Positions 42,661 to 51,773 of a stretch of DNA of 64,000 nt are shown here, in pieces. The DNA comes from Actinomycetes bacterium (lineage in GTDB: Bacteria; Actinomycetota; Acidimicrobiia; Acidimicrobiales; Aldehydirespiratoraceae). The notes beneath the pieces were generated by a model. That model saw nothing but the letters and a program-made list of their open reading frames with translations, was not told where the DNA came from and did not search any database. The stretch's first letter is position 1. Each line of letters begins with the position of its first letter. The position numbers were made by a program, and so were the translations under genes. The DNA is taken from NCBI GenBank assembly GCA_024276495.1, contig JAJRXC010000081.1:1-64000 (forward strand), given 5' to 3'.

Positions 42661-43305
42661 GTGACCACCACCGCATATCTGTTCCTCGCCGTGGCCGGTG
42701 TCGCCGCGTTGATCGACTGGTGGTCGGTCCACACCGATCGACTCGGCGTGGAGTTCCTCGCGAAACCCGCGGTGATCATCTGTTTGATCGGTGTCGCGCT
42801 GGCGATCGAGATCGATTCCGGCGCAGCGACCAACACCGAACGAGGAATCATCATCGCCGCGCTCGGCGCCTCCCTCGTGGGTGATGTCGTCTTGATGACG
42901 CCCGACGCCCGCTTCGAGGCCGGCCTGGCCGCGTTCCTCGTCGCCCATCTGTTCTACATCGCCGCACTGGCCCCCGACTTCACCCTCGGCCCGGGCCTCG
43001 TCGCCGGCGGCGTCATCGTCGCCCTCGGGTTCGGGATCGTGCCGCAGCTGCTCGGTGCGGTCCGCGCCCACGGCCCCGTGATCACCACCGCGGTCGTCGC
43101 CTACATCGTCGTCGTCGCCACGATGGGAGTCGTGGCGGCCGCGACCGCGGTCGTGATCACCGGGATCGGTGGTGCCCTTTTCGTCCTGTCCGACGCGCTG
43201 CTGGGGTGGGGACGGTTCGTGCGGCCGGCGCCCGGCGGACGCACGCTGGTCCACACCACCTACCACCTCGGCCAGGCGGGAATCGTCTTGTGGCTGGCCG
43301 CCTGA
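42661..43305 (+). CDS. YhhN/TMEM86-family membrane protein (lysoplasmalogenase-like)
   Basis: The GTG 7 nt after the reductase stop gives 214 aa with about eight membrane helices. Conserved YhhN features are the ALIDWWSV start, FLAKPAVIICL, ASLVGDVVLM with a buried Asp, FLVAHLFYIAAL and the late LFVLSDALLGWGRFV. Some family members cleave lysoplasmalogens; activity here is not provable. The last 16 bp overlap the next lipoprotein gene. Confidence 0.82.
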   Translation: MTTTAYLFLAVAGVAALIDWWSVHTDRLGVEFLAKPAVIICLIGVALAIEIDSGAATNTERGIIIAALGASLVGDVVLMTPDARFEAGLAAFLVAHLFYIAALAPDFTLGPGLVAGGVIVALGFGIVPQLLGAVRAHGPVITTAVVAYIVVVATMGVVAAATAVVITGIGGALFVLSDALLGWGRFVRPAPGGRTLVHTTYHLGQAGIVLWLAA

Positions 43306-43799
43306 TCCCTCTCCTCACGGCGATGGCGCTCGTGGCGGTGGGTTGCGCCGAGCCCGCTCCGCCCACCCTCGCGACCGAGACCGTCGCGGCGGCGCTGCCG
43401 TCGGCCGTCTGGCCCGCCGACCCGTCTCTGGTCACCGAGGTCGAATGCCCGGACCTCGACCCGGTGCGCATCGCCCAGACGGGTCGCTGCCGGGCCCGGA
43501 TCGCCGGTGATCGGGTGACCATCGACGTCGTCATCGACGATCAGGCCCGAACGACCGCGACCGTTCGCGAGCCGCTCTTCGATGCCGGCGCGGCGGGGAC
43601 GCAACTCGCCGAACGTCTTCGATCCGATCTCTCCATCGATGCCGGTGTCCCGCTCACCGTTCGCTGCGAGCCGGCCGTGGTGGTGGCCCGACCCGGCGCC
43701 CTCGTCACGTGCGTCGGTGACCGATCCGGCGACCTGATCGACTTCGAGATCGAGGTTCTCGACGACACCGGCGCATGGTCCCTGCGCGACGTGGGGTAG
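43290..43799 (+). CDS. Lipoprotein with DUF4333-like domains
   Basis: The GTG at 43290, inside the end of the YhhN gene, gives a 169-aa product whose first residues form a lipoprotein signal ([19 protein letters not shown], Cys19). Mature sequence: an Ala/Thr-rich linker, then a segment V-E-C-P...G-R-C-R-A and a second [20 protein letters not shown]. Both carry paired cysteines and resemble DUF4333 repeats of actinobacterial secreted proteins. Function unknown. The 158-bp gap to rpsO follows. Confidence 0.65.
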   Translation: MAGRLIPLLTAMALVAVGCAEPAPPTLATETVAAALPSAVWPADPSLVTEVECPDLDPVRIAQTGRCRARIAGDRVTIDVVIDDQARTTATVREPLFDAGAAGTQLAERLRSDLSIDAGVPLTVRCEPAVVVARPGALVTCVGDRSGDLIDFEIEVLDDTGAWSLRDVG

Positions 43800-43957
43800 A
43801 ACCCTCGGCGCCGTCGAGCGTTTCCCGAGGCAGCGCTGATACCCTTGTCACGTCCACACGGACATGTCCGATCGAGTCGATCGGCGGCTGCGGCCCACGC
43901 ACGGCGGGGCCCTCAGCTGGGTACGACACCCGAGAAAGAAAGAAAACCGAACGACAC
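43800..43957 (+). promoter_or_regulatory. rpsO upstream region
   Basis: TACCCT (about 43840-43845) is a plausible -10, giving a leader of about 110 nt. The leader is GC-rich with possible stems and ends in a purine-rich GAGAAAGAAAGAAAACC before the ATG. S15 autoregulates through its leader in several bacteria; whether this leader does so cannot be decided by eye. Confidence 0.3.
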
Positions 43958-44239
43958 ATGGCTACCAATCTTGCCCCGAAGGCCGAAACGATCGCCGACA
44001 TGGCGAAAGCGTTCGACCTCGCCGAGAACGACACCGGCTCGCCGGAGATCCAAATCGCGTTGCTCTCGGCTCGCATCTCGCACCTCACCGAACACATGAA
44101 GGCCCACAAAAAGGACCATCACAGCCGGCGGGGCCTGCAGATGCTGGTGGGAAAACGTCGTCGTCTCCTCGACTATGTCAAGGACAACGACGTCGAACGG
44201 TACCGAGCAGTGATCGCCCACCTCGGGCTGCGTCGCTGA
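43958..44239 (+). CDS. rpsO: 30S ribosomal protein S15
   Basis: 93 aa. It binds the 16S rRNA central domain early in 30S assembly. Motifs are [40 protein letters not shown] and [13 protein letters not shown], all typical of S15. The N-terminus is slightly extended ([17 protein letters not shown]). An intrinsic terminator follows, and pnp is next, the conserved rpsO-pnp order. Confidence 0.95.
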   Translation: MATNLAPKAETIADMAKAFDLAENDTGSPEIQIALLSARISHLTEHMKAHKKDHHSRRGLQMLVGKRRRLLDYVKDNDVERYRAVIAHLGLRR

Positions 44240-44248
44240 CAAGATATG

Positions 44249-44280
44249 GGAGCGGTCCTTCCGGGGCCGCTCCTTTCGGT
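44249..44280 (+). terminator. Intrinsic terminator after rpsO
   Basis: GGAGCGG (44249-44255) pairs with CCGCTCC (44267-44273), extended inwards by TCC/GGG around a TTCC loop. TTTCGGTTT follows directly. It probably ends part of the rpsO transcript ahead of pnp. Confidence 0.7.
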
Positions 44281-44370
44281 TTGCGCAAGAGCAAACCCGA
44301 CGAATCCCAGTAGCTGGAACGTCCAGCAACGTTGTCTCAGGACAATGACGAGCGCATGGCAGTTGGTGCT

Positions 44371-44406
44371 AGTCGAATGTGACCCGGACCCGGGTCGCAT
44401 TCGACT
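44371..44406 (+). promoter_or_regulatory. Long hairpin in the pnp leader
   Basis: AGTCGAATGTGACCCG (44371-44386) and CGGGTCGCATTCGACT (44391-44406) pair over 16 positions with a single G-U and a 4-nt loop. Smaller hairpins lie at 44313-44327 (GCTGGA/TCCAGC) and 44430-44444 (GGAGC/GCTCC, just before the ribosome binding site). In E. coli an RNase III-cut leader hairpin mediates pnp autoregulation; the same is inferred here. Confidence 0.55.
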
Positions 44407-44459
44407 GGGAACTGGCAGTCATGCTCTCAGGAGCCCTTCGCTCCAGGAGAAAAGAGAAA

Positions 44460-46922
44460 ATGACTGAAACCCAATCCTTCACCGGCGCGTTCACGCGCGG
44501 TGAGGGCAAAGATGCAACATTCGAGATCGGCAAGTTCGCCCCGCTCGCCGGTGGCTCTGTCACCGCCAGCATCGGCAACACCGTCGTCCTCGTGACCGCC
44601 ACCGGTGCCAAGTCGGCCCGCGAAGGAGCCGACTTCTTCCCGCTGACCGTCGACATCGAGGAACGCATGTACGCCGCGGGCAAGATCCCCGGCTCGTTCT
44701 TCCGTCGTGAGGCCCGCGCCGGAGAGCAGGCCATCTTGACCTGTCGTCTCATCGATCGGCCCCTGCGTCCGGCGTTCCCCGACGGCTACCGCAACGAGGT
44801 CCACGTCGTGGGCACCGTGCTGGGCGCCGACCAGGAGAACCCCTACGACGTGTTGGCCCTCAACGCTGCATCGCTGGCGCTGAGCCTGTCACCGATCCCG
44901 TTCGACGGTCCCCTCGGCGCCGTGCGCATGAGCTGGTCGCCCGAGGGCGAATGGATCCCGTTCCCGACGTATGAGGAGTCCGAGGAGTCGGCCTTCGAGA
45001 TGGTCGTGGCCGGCCGCCTCGACGGTGACGACGTCGCCGTGATGATGGTCGAGGCCGGTGGCACCGGAAACTCGTGGAACCTCTACGAGAGCGGCACCCC
45101 CAAGGTCGACGAGGACGTCCTCGCCGGCGGCCTCGAGGCCTGCAAGGTGTGGATCCGCGAGATGATCGAGCTGCAGCAGCAGGCGATCGACGCCGCCGGC
45201 ACCATCGTGAAGATGGACCCGCCGACGGTCACCGACTACACCGATGAGATCTTCGCGGCGGTGGAGGCCGCTGCGGCCGATCGCATCGCTGAAACCCAGA
45301 AGATCGCCGACAAGACGCAACGGCAGGACGCCGAAGGCGAGCTGAAGGACGCCGTCGTCGCCGAGCTCGAAGCTCAGTTCACTGGTCCCGACGGTGAGGT
45401 CAACCCCGATGCGGTCAAGCAGATCAAGAACGCGATCCGTGCGGTCACCAAGGCGATCGTGCGCAAACGAATCGTCGAGGAGGGCATCCGCATCGACGGC
45501 CGCAAGACCGACGAGCTGCGGACCGTCACCGCGGAGGTCGGGGTCATCCCGACCGCGCACGGTTCCGGCCTCTTCCAGCGTGGCGAGACCCAGGTCCTGA
45601 ACTTCACCACGCTCGGCATGGGCCGCAGCGACATGATGATCGACGACCTCTCGCCGACCGACAAGAAGCGCTACTTCCACCACTACAACTTCCCGCCCTT
45701 CTCGACGGGGGAGACCGGCTTCATGCGCGGTCCGAAGCGTCGTGAGATCGGCCACGGGGCGCTCGCCGAGCGGGCCGTGTTCCCGGTCGTCCCGTCGTTC
45801 GAGGAATGGCCCTACACGGTGCGGACCGTTTCGGAGGTCATGGCCTCCAACGGGTCCAGCTCGATGGCGTCGGTCTGCGGATCCACCCTGTCGCTGATGG
45901 ACGCCGGTGTGCCGATCAAGGCGCCGGTCGCCGGCATCGCGATGGGTCTCGTCCACGCCGAAGGCGAGTACGTCACCCTGACCGACATCCTCGGAGCGGA
46001 GGACGCGTTCGGCGACATGGACTTCAAGGTCGCCGGTACCACCGATTTCGTGACCGCGCTGCAGCTCGACACCAAGATCTCCGGCATTCCCGCCAGCGTG
46101 CTCGCCGGTGCCCTGCAGCAGGCCAAGGAAGCCCGCCTCGACATCCTCGACATCATGGCCGAGGCCATCGCCGAACCCCGCGACGAGGTTCGTGACACGG
46201 CGCCGAAGATCCTCGCCTTCGAGATTCCGATCGAGAAGATCGGTGAGGTCATCGGCCCCAAGGGCAAGGTCATCAACTCCATCCAGGCCGAGACCGGCGC
46301 CGACATCTCCGTCGACGACGACGGCATGGTCGGCGTGGTGTCCATCGCGTCGGTCGACAGCGCCAAGGTCGCCGAGGCCGAGCGCCAGATCCAGCTGATC
46401 CTCGATCCGCCCACCGCCGAGGTGGGTGCCACCTATCAGGGTCGAGTGGTGAACATCACCAAGTTCGGTGCGTTCGTCAACATCCTTCCCGGACGCGACG
46501 GACTGCTGCACATCTCGAAGATCGGTGGCGGCAAGCGCATCGACCGGGTCGAGGACGTGCTCGAGCTCGGCCAGGAGGTCGCGGTGGTCGTCGAAGACGT
46601 CGACCCCAACGGCAAGATCTCGCTGAAGCCCGAGGGTGCCCCCGACTCCGACAACAAGGGAGGTGGGGGCCGTGATCGCGGCGGTGACCGCAACCGGGAT
46701 CGTGACGGTGACCGGGGTCGAGGCCGCGATCGTGGTCGTGACCGCGATGGCGACAGTGACGACGACTCGCCGTCGAGCGACGACACCGAGACGGTGTCGT
46801 TCGAAGCTGCGTTCGACGAGGAGCTCTCGGCCGAGTACGGCGATCTCGGTCCCGACGCTCCCCGCCGTGGCGGCGGTGGCGGTGGGCGCGGCCGTGGCCG
46901 TGGCGGCCGCGGTCGACGCTGA
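44460..46922 (+). CDS. pnp: Polyribonucleotide nucleotidyltransferase with RGG-rich tail
   Basis: 820 aa. It degrades RNA 3'-5' by phosphorolysis. Two RNase PH domains (GRGEGKDATFEIGKFAPL-type start; second with IRIDGRKTDELR, GLFQRGETQVLNF, SVCGSTLSLMDAGVPI), a KH domain (EIPIEKIGEVIGPKGKVINS) and an S1 domain (TYQGRVVNITKFGAFVNILP) are complete. The last about 115 residues are unusual: an Arg/Asp/Gly-rich stretch (RDRGGDRNRDRDGDRGRGRD), an acidic patch, then a Gly-Arg RGG-like end. GGAGAAAAGAG precedes the ATG. The longer GTG frame runs through the leader hairpin and was rejected. Confidence 0.95.
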   Translation: MTETQSFTGAFTRGEGKDATFEIGKFAPLAGGSVTASIGNTVVLVTATGAKSAREGADFFPLTVDIEERMYAAGKIPGSFFRREARAGEQAILTCRLIDRPLRPAFPDGYRNEVHVVGTVLGADQENPYDVLALNAASLALSLSPIPFDGPLGAVRMSWSPEGEWIPFPTYEESEESAFEMVVAGRLDGDDVAVMMVEAGGTGNSWNLYESGTPKVDEDVLAGGLEACKVWIREMIELQQQAIDAAGTIVKMDPPTVTDYTDEIFAAVEAAAADRIAETQKIADKTQRQDAEGELKDAVVAELEAQFTGPDGEVNPDAVKQIKNAIRAVTKAIVRKRIVEEGIRIDGRKTDELRTVTAEVGVIPTAHGSGLFQRGETQVLNFTTLGMGRSDMMIDDLSPTDKKRYFHHYNFPPFSTGETGFMRGPKRREIGHGALAERAVFPVVPSFEEWPYTVRTVSEVMASNGSSSMASVCGSTLSLMDAGVPIKAPVAGIAMGLVHAEGEYVTLTDILGAEDAFGDMDFKVAGTTDFVTALQLDTKISGIPASVLAGALQQAKEARLDILDIMAEAIAEPRDEVRDTAPKILAFEIPIEKIGEVIGPKGKVINSIQAETGADISVDDDGMVGVVSIASVDSAKVAEAERQIQLILDPPTAEVGATYQGRVVNITKFGAFVNILPGRDGLLHISKIGGGKRIDRVEDVLELGQEVAVVVEDVDPNGKISLKPEGAPDSDNKGGGGRDRGGDRNRDRDGDRGRGRDRGRDRDGDSDDDSPSSDDTETVSFEAAFDEELSAEYGDLGPDAPRRGGGGGGRGRGRGGRGRR

Positions 46923-46945
46923 TTCCCACGCTCGACCACACACCG

Positions 46946-48166
46946 TTGACGACGCAGGTCTCCCGGCTTCCGGGGGGCCTGCGCGTCGCGACCCAACACG
47001 ACCCGAGATCGTCGTCGGTGTCCGTCGGCGCCTGGGTGGGCGTCGGCAATCGTGATGAACCCGAACAGATCGCCGGGGCGTCGCACTTTCTCGAGCATCT
47101 CCTCTTCAAGGGGAGTTCCACTCGTTCGGCTCGTGAGATCGCCGAGGGTGTCGATGCCGTCGGCGGTGACCTCAACGCGTTCACGTCGAAGGAGTACACG
47201 GCGTTCCACGCCCGGGTGCCCGCGAAGGATCTCGACTTCGGTCTCGACACCCTGCTCGATGTACTCGCCGATCCCGGCTTTCGCGCCGATGAGGTGGATG
47301 CCGAGCGTCTGGTGATCCTCGAGGAGCTCGCGTGGGGAGCCGATACGCCCGACGATGTCGTCCACCAGAACCTGGCCTCGAGCCTGTTCCCCGGACATTC
47401 GCTCGGCTGGGAGGTCCTGGGGACCGCCGAGTCGGTACGGGCGATGACCGCGGCCGACGTCCGTTCGTTTCACGAACACTGGTATCGCCGCTCGAACATC
47501 GTCATCGTGGTGGTGGGGCCGGTGGATCACGACGAGATCTGCGCGCGGGTCGATCGTGGCCTGGCCGCGCTCGCCGCGGGTGAACCGCCGTCGAGGATCA
47601 AGCCGGTCGCTGCGGTCCGCGAGGAGATCGTCGTTCGCCGTGACATCGAACAGGCCCATCTCTCCCTCGGGTGGCGGGCCCTCGACCAGTTCGACGACGA
47701 CCGCTTCGCGTTGGCCGTCGCCAATCAGCTGATCGGCGGAGGGTGGTCGAGCCGGTTGTTCCAGGAGATTCGCGAGAAGCGGGGGATGTCCTACACCGTG
47801 TTCTCGTCGATGGCGGGCTATGTCGACAGCGGAACCTTCTCGATCTACGCGGGCACGTCGCCGGACCGGGTGACGGAGCTCTGTGAGGTCGTCGAGGCCG
47901 AGCTCGCCGATCTGGTCGAGAACGGGCCGAGCGAGCGGGAGATGGAGATCGCCCGGGGCGGTTTCGAAGGGGCCACGGTGCTGGCCCTCGAAGACGGCAG
48001 CAGCCGCATGGCCCAGATCGCCACGAACCTCCTGGTGCGGGACCGGGTCGTCGAGGTCAACGAGTATCTCGCAAAGGTGCGGGCGGTCACCGCCGCCGAC
48101 GTGCGACGGGTCCTGGCGACGATCCTCACTGGTACCCGGGCCCGTTCGGTGGTCGAGCCTCGCTGA
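46946..48166 (+). CDS. pepR: M16-family zinc peptidase PepR
   Basis: 406 aa, TTG start 23 nt after pnp. The inverted zinc motif is ASHFLEHLLFKGS (HxxEH), with the distal Glu in the VILEELAW region, and the C-terminal M16 domain shows QEIREKRGMSYTVFSSMAGY. This matches the processing-peptidase-like gene that follows pnp in actinobacteria. The substrate is unknown. In related genomes dapB comes soon after; here a decayed patch intervenes. Confidence 0.88.
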   Translation: MTTQVSRLPGGLRVATQHDPRSSSVSVGAWVGVGNRDEPEQIAGASHFLEHLLFKGSSTRSAREIAEGVDAVGGDLNAFTSKEYTAFHARVPAKDLDFGLDTLLDVLADPGFRADEVDAERLVILEELAWGADTPDDVVHQNLASSLFPGHSLGWEVLGTAESVRAMTAADVRSFHEHWYRRSNIVIVVVGPVDHDEICARVDRGLAALAAGEPPSRIKPVAAVREEIVVRRDIEQAHLSLGWRALDQFDDDRFALAVANQLIGGGWSSRLFQEIREKRGMSYTVFSSMAGYVDSGTFSIYAGTSPDRVTELCEVVEAELADLVENGPSEREMEIARGGFEGATVLALEDGSSRMAQIATNLLVRDRVVEVNEYLAKVRAVTAADVRRVLATILTGTRARSVVEPR

Positions 48167-48326
48167 CCGTCAGCTGTCGGAGATCCCCCCTGGATCGTAG
48201 AGCTCGATCGGATACGGATCCCGTGATGGAGTCACCTGCGCGGTTGCGGCATGGTTGACGCAGCTCGCCGTTCCACGCGAGGGTCGACGCGTTGGGGTGG
48301 GGGGCTCTACCGGATCGGGGGCAGTC

Positions 48327-51059
48327 ATGAACGGAGTCGGCGTTGGGGCGATGGGCCTGCGCAGATGGCTTCGTGCCATGGTCGCGGCTGCGGCTGCGGC
48401 CGCTGGGCTCGGGACTGCGGCCGGGGGCCTCTCGGTGGCGGGCGCGGCGATTCCCGGTTGTGACGGTGTGGTGTGGTCGGGCACGACGACGGTGCAGGAT
48501 CTGTGGACCGCAGCCGACAGTGGCATGGAACGGTCCAACATCACCGACCTGATCGACGGCATCACCGACCCGACGAACAACTTCGATCCTCAGTGGTCGT
48601 CTGACGGAACCCGCATCGTGTGGAGCGGCTCCGATGGCACCACCGATCAGATCTGGGTGGCGGATGCCGATGGCACGAACCGGGTCGAGATCTCGTCGAG
48701 GTCGAGCGGCTCCGATCCGACGGGCAACGCCGGCCCGTAGTGGTCCCCTGATGGAACCCGCATCGTGTGGAGCGGCTCCGATGGCACCACCGATCAGATC
48801 TGGGTGGCGGATGCCGATGGCACGAACCGGGTCGAGATCTCTTCGACGTCGAGTGGTCCCGATCCCACCATCAACGTGGACCCGCAGTGGTCGCCCGATG
48901 GCACCCGTATCGCCTGGGAAGGCAGGAGCGCCGGTACCTCCAGTCAGATTTGGGTGGCAGATGCTGATGGGGCGAACCGGGTGGAGATCTCGTCGGTGTC
49001 GGGCGGCACCTATCCCACCGGCAACGAGGATGTTCAGTGGTCGCCTGACGGCTCCCGTCTCGTGTGGAGTGGCTCCGATGCCTCCACCCTTCGAATCTGG
49101 GTTGCGGATGCCAACGGCACGAACCGTTAGGAGATCTCGTCGGCTTCCGGGGGCGTCGATCCCAGCAACAACTTCGACCCGGGATGGTCCCCTGACGGCT
49201 CACGCATTGTGTGGGCCGGCAGCATCGGCACCAATCTGATCTTTGTTGCTGATGCCGATGGTGAGAGTCGCACCGAGATCTCGTCGGTATCGGCGGGGTT
49301 CGACCCCGGCGCGAATGTCAGTCCGCAGTGGTCTTCTGATGGTGCTCTGATCGTGTGGAGTGGTGCCGATGCCCTCACCAGGCAGATCTGGGTTGCGGAG
49401 GTTGATGGGTTGAATCGTCGGGTGGTGTCGGCGGACACGGATCCGGTCGGGAACTCTGATGGCCGGTGGTCGCCGGACGGCTCTCGTGTCGCCTGGAGCG
49501 GGTTCGATGGTTCCACCGATCAGATCTGGGTTGCGGATGGTGATGGTCGCGATCGTGTGGAGGTGTCGTCGGTGTCGGCGGGTGTCGATCCGACCGGCAA
49601 CACGAGCTCGCAGTGGTCGCCGGATGGTTCGCGGCTCGCGTGGACCGGTTCGGATGGCGGGACCGGTCAGATCTGGACGGCGGATGCCGATGGCGCGAAT
49701 CGGATCGAGATCTCGTCGGTGCCCGGTGGTGTGGTGCCGACGACGAACATCGGTCCGCAGTGGTCGCCGGATGGTTCGCGGATCGTGTGGGCCGGGTTCG
49801 ACGGTGCGACGTTCCAGGTGTATGTCGCCGATGCCGATGGTGCGAATCGGGTGGAGATCTCCTCGGTGCCCGGCGGCACCGTTCCGACGTTCAACACCAG
49901 TCCGCAGTGGTCGCCGGATGGGACACGTATTGCGTGGGGTGGCTCTGATGGCGGTACCGGTCAGATCTGGGTGGCGAATGTGGATGGCGGGAATCGGGTG
50001 GAGGTGTCGTCGGTGTCGGCCGGCACCGATCCGGTGTTCAACTCGGGCCCGCAGTGGTCACCGGATGGGACCCGGATCGCGTGGAGCGGATCCATTGGTG
50101 GCGTCTTTCAGATCTGGGTTGCCGATGCCGATGGTGCGAATCGGGTGGAGGTGTCGTCGGTGTCGCCGGGTAGCGATCCGACCGGCAACTCGCGTCCTCG
50201 ATGGTCGCCTGATGGTGCCCGTCTCGCGTGGAACGGATCGAGCGGTGGTACGAACCGAATCTGGGTCGCCGACGCCGATGGCACGAACCGGGCCGAGATT
50301 TCGTCGGTGTCGGCGGGCACGGATCCGACCGCCAACGTCGGAGTGGATTGGCGGCCGCGCACCGCCGATCTGGCCTTGTCGAAGGTGTCGACGCCGCTGG
50401 TCGAAGGCGAATCTGCCACCATTGCCGTGACGGTCACCGCGCCGTCTTCGCAGCGGACCACGACGATCACCGGGATCGTGTTGCCGTGCCTGAGTTCCAC
50501 CGACGTTGTCGTCACCGCAGGATCGGTCTCGGGCGGCGTTTGGACCATCGATTCTCTCACCGGTTCCGCGACTGCCACTGTTGCCGGCGTCGTCGACTCG
50601 ACTGGGGCCTGCGCCACCACCGTCGCCGTCACCGGGTCCTATCCGGCGTTGACGTCACCGGTCACCGCGACCATCGGCTATGCGTGCCCGGCGGGTGGTG
50701 ATCCGTTTGTCGATGTGTCGGTGTCGTCGTTTGCGCGGGCCGATGTGTCGTGCATCTACGGGTTGGGGATCACGACGGGGACGTCGGCGACGACGTATGA
50801 CCCGGGTGGGAATGTGACTCGTGAGCAGATGGCGGCGTTTCTGGCCCGTTTGTGGCGGGCGACGGGCAATGGGTGTCCGGCGGGTGGTGATCCGTTTGTC
50901 GATGTGTCGGTGTCGTCGTTTGCGCGGGCCGATGTGTCGTGCATCTACCGTCTGGGGATCACGACGGGGACCACAGCGACCACCTATGATCCGGCCGGCA
51001 ACGTCACCCGCGAACAGATGGCCGCCTTCCTCGCGCGCCTCATCCGCGCCCTACCCTGA
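48327..51059 (+). pseudogene. Secreted PD40 beta-propeller/SLH-like protein with two in-frame TAG codons
   Basis: One reading frame of about 910 codons with stops TAG at 48738 and 49128 and no frameshift. Order: signal peptide (RRWLRAMVAAAAAAAGLG), twelve PD40/TolB-like repeats of 49 residues (QWSPDGTRIVW, IWVADADGTNRVEISS), a CARDB/DUF11-like beta domain (about 50360-50680) and two SLH-like repeats (FVDVSVSSFARADVSCIYGL). The first TAG replaces CAG at the Gln that starts repeat 2, a single C-to-T change; the second replaces the Val before EISS. The product would be a cell-surface propeller. It is called a pseudogene because TAG is a normal stop in neighbouring genes. The 160 bp before it hold no clear gene. 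Confidence 0.7.
50685..51056 (+). repeat. Two near-identical SLH-like repeats
   Basis: Repeat 1 starts at 50685 and repeat 2 at 50874, 63 codons apart. The first about 80 bp of each are almost identical at the nucleotide level, including synonymous positions, which suggests recent duplication or gene conversion. Each encodes CPAGGDPFVDVSVSSF, then a GITTGT loop, and NVTREQMAAFLARL. Confidence 0.8.
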
Positions 51060-51062
51060 CGT

Positions 51063-51690
51063 TCAGGACCAATCGCCGACCCGCACGCAGCGGTTGGTCA
51101 TCGTGCCGATGCCTTCGATCTCGGTGGAGATGATCTGACCGTCGGTGAGGGTCTTTTCCTTGGGGGAAACCGATGCCCTCTGGGGGGTCGGTTCAGATCA
51201 CGTCGCCCGGGGTCAGGGAGGTGATGTGTGAGAGGAACGACACGAGGGCCGGGATCGAGAAGATCAGGTTGGAGATGCGGTCGCGTCGGCGTTCGTCGCC
51301 ATCGACGAAAGTGCGCGGGGCGAGATCGTCGGGGTGCCGGTCCGGTCATGAGCTGAGCGGACCGGTCGGAGATGTCCCCGCCGACGGTGGGACCGGCGAC
51401 GCGGCCCCATGCTTCGTCGGTCGCGATGTCCTGCCCCTCCGGCCGATGACCACGACCAACCCGCCTTCGTCACCGACGCCGTCACCGCGCATCTCGACAT
51501 CAGCGTGGAGGCCGACGATGCACGACGGGAACTTGATGAACACCATGGGCTGGTCGGGCAGGGCCATTTCGGATTCCACGGCGTGGGAGCGGTAGTGCAG
51601 CCCGATGCCGAACGAGCTCCGGGGCCGAGGTGATGGTGCGCCCAGCGCGCCGGTCGGGGCGGTGTTTCACGGACGATGCCATTCAGAGTC
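51063..51690 (-). pseudogene. Fumarylacetoacetate-hydrolase-family gene remnant
   Basis: Pieces of one FAH-family protein appear in order in different minus-strand frames: SFGIGLHYRSHAVESEMALP then PMVFIKFPSCIVGLHADVEM; EGQDIATDEAWGRVAGPTVG then DISDRSAQL; DDLAPRTFVDGDERRRDRIS then NLIFSIPALVSFLSHITSLT; PGDVI followed by a stop; and KTLTDGQIISTEIEGIGTMT then NRCVRVGDWS with a natural stop. At least three frameshifts and one nonsense codon separate them. The intact ancestor would be a 2-hydroxyhepta-diene-dioate isomerase/acylpyruvase-like enzyme. The 80 bp up to dapB carry only the dapB promoter. Confidence 0.8.
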
Positions 51691-51761
51691 GTACGGCGAC
51701 CGGGCGACCGACACGCTCGCGCCGCGAGGGCGATCTCCGCCGAAAGCGCGTGAGCGCCGCG

Positions 51762-51767
51762 TAGCCT
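51762..51767 (+). promoter_or_regulatory. -10 hexamer TAGCCT for dapB
   Basis: TAGCCT is followed by GCGGGC and the dapB ATG (6 nt), a likely leaderless promoter that frees dapB from the decayed region upstream. Confidence 0.5.
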
Positions 51768-51773
51768 GCGGGC

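Noticed and set aside
48170..48326. Minus-strand C-terminal fragment ending D-P-G-G-I-S-D-S
   Set aside because: It looks somewhat protein-like, but no start, domain or upstream coding sequence supports a gene; it may be a remnant.
48738..49130. Pyrrolysine or programmed amber decoding in the propeller gene
   Set aside because: Several neighbouring genes end normally at TAG and no suppressor or recoding element is visible. It is kept as a pseudogene call with the alternative noted in the findings.
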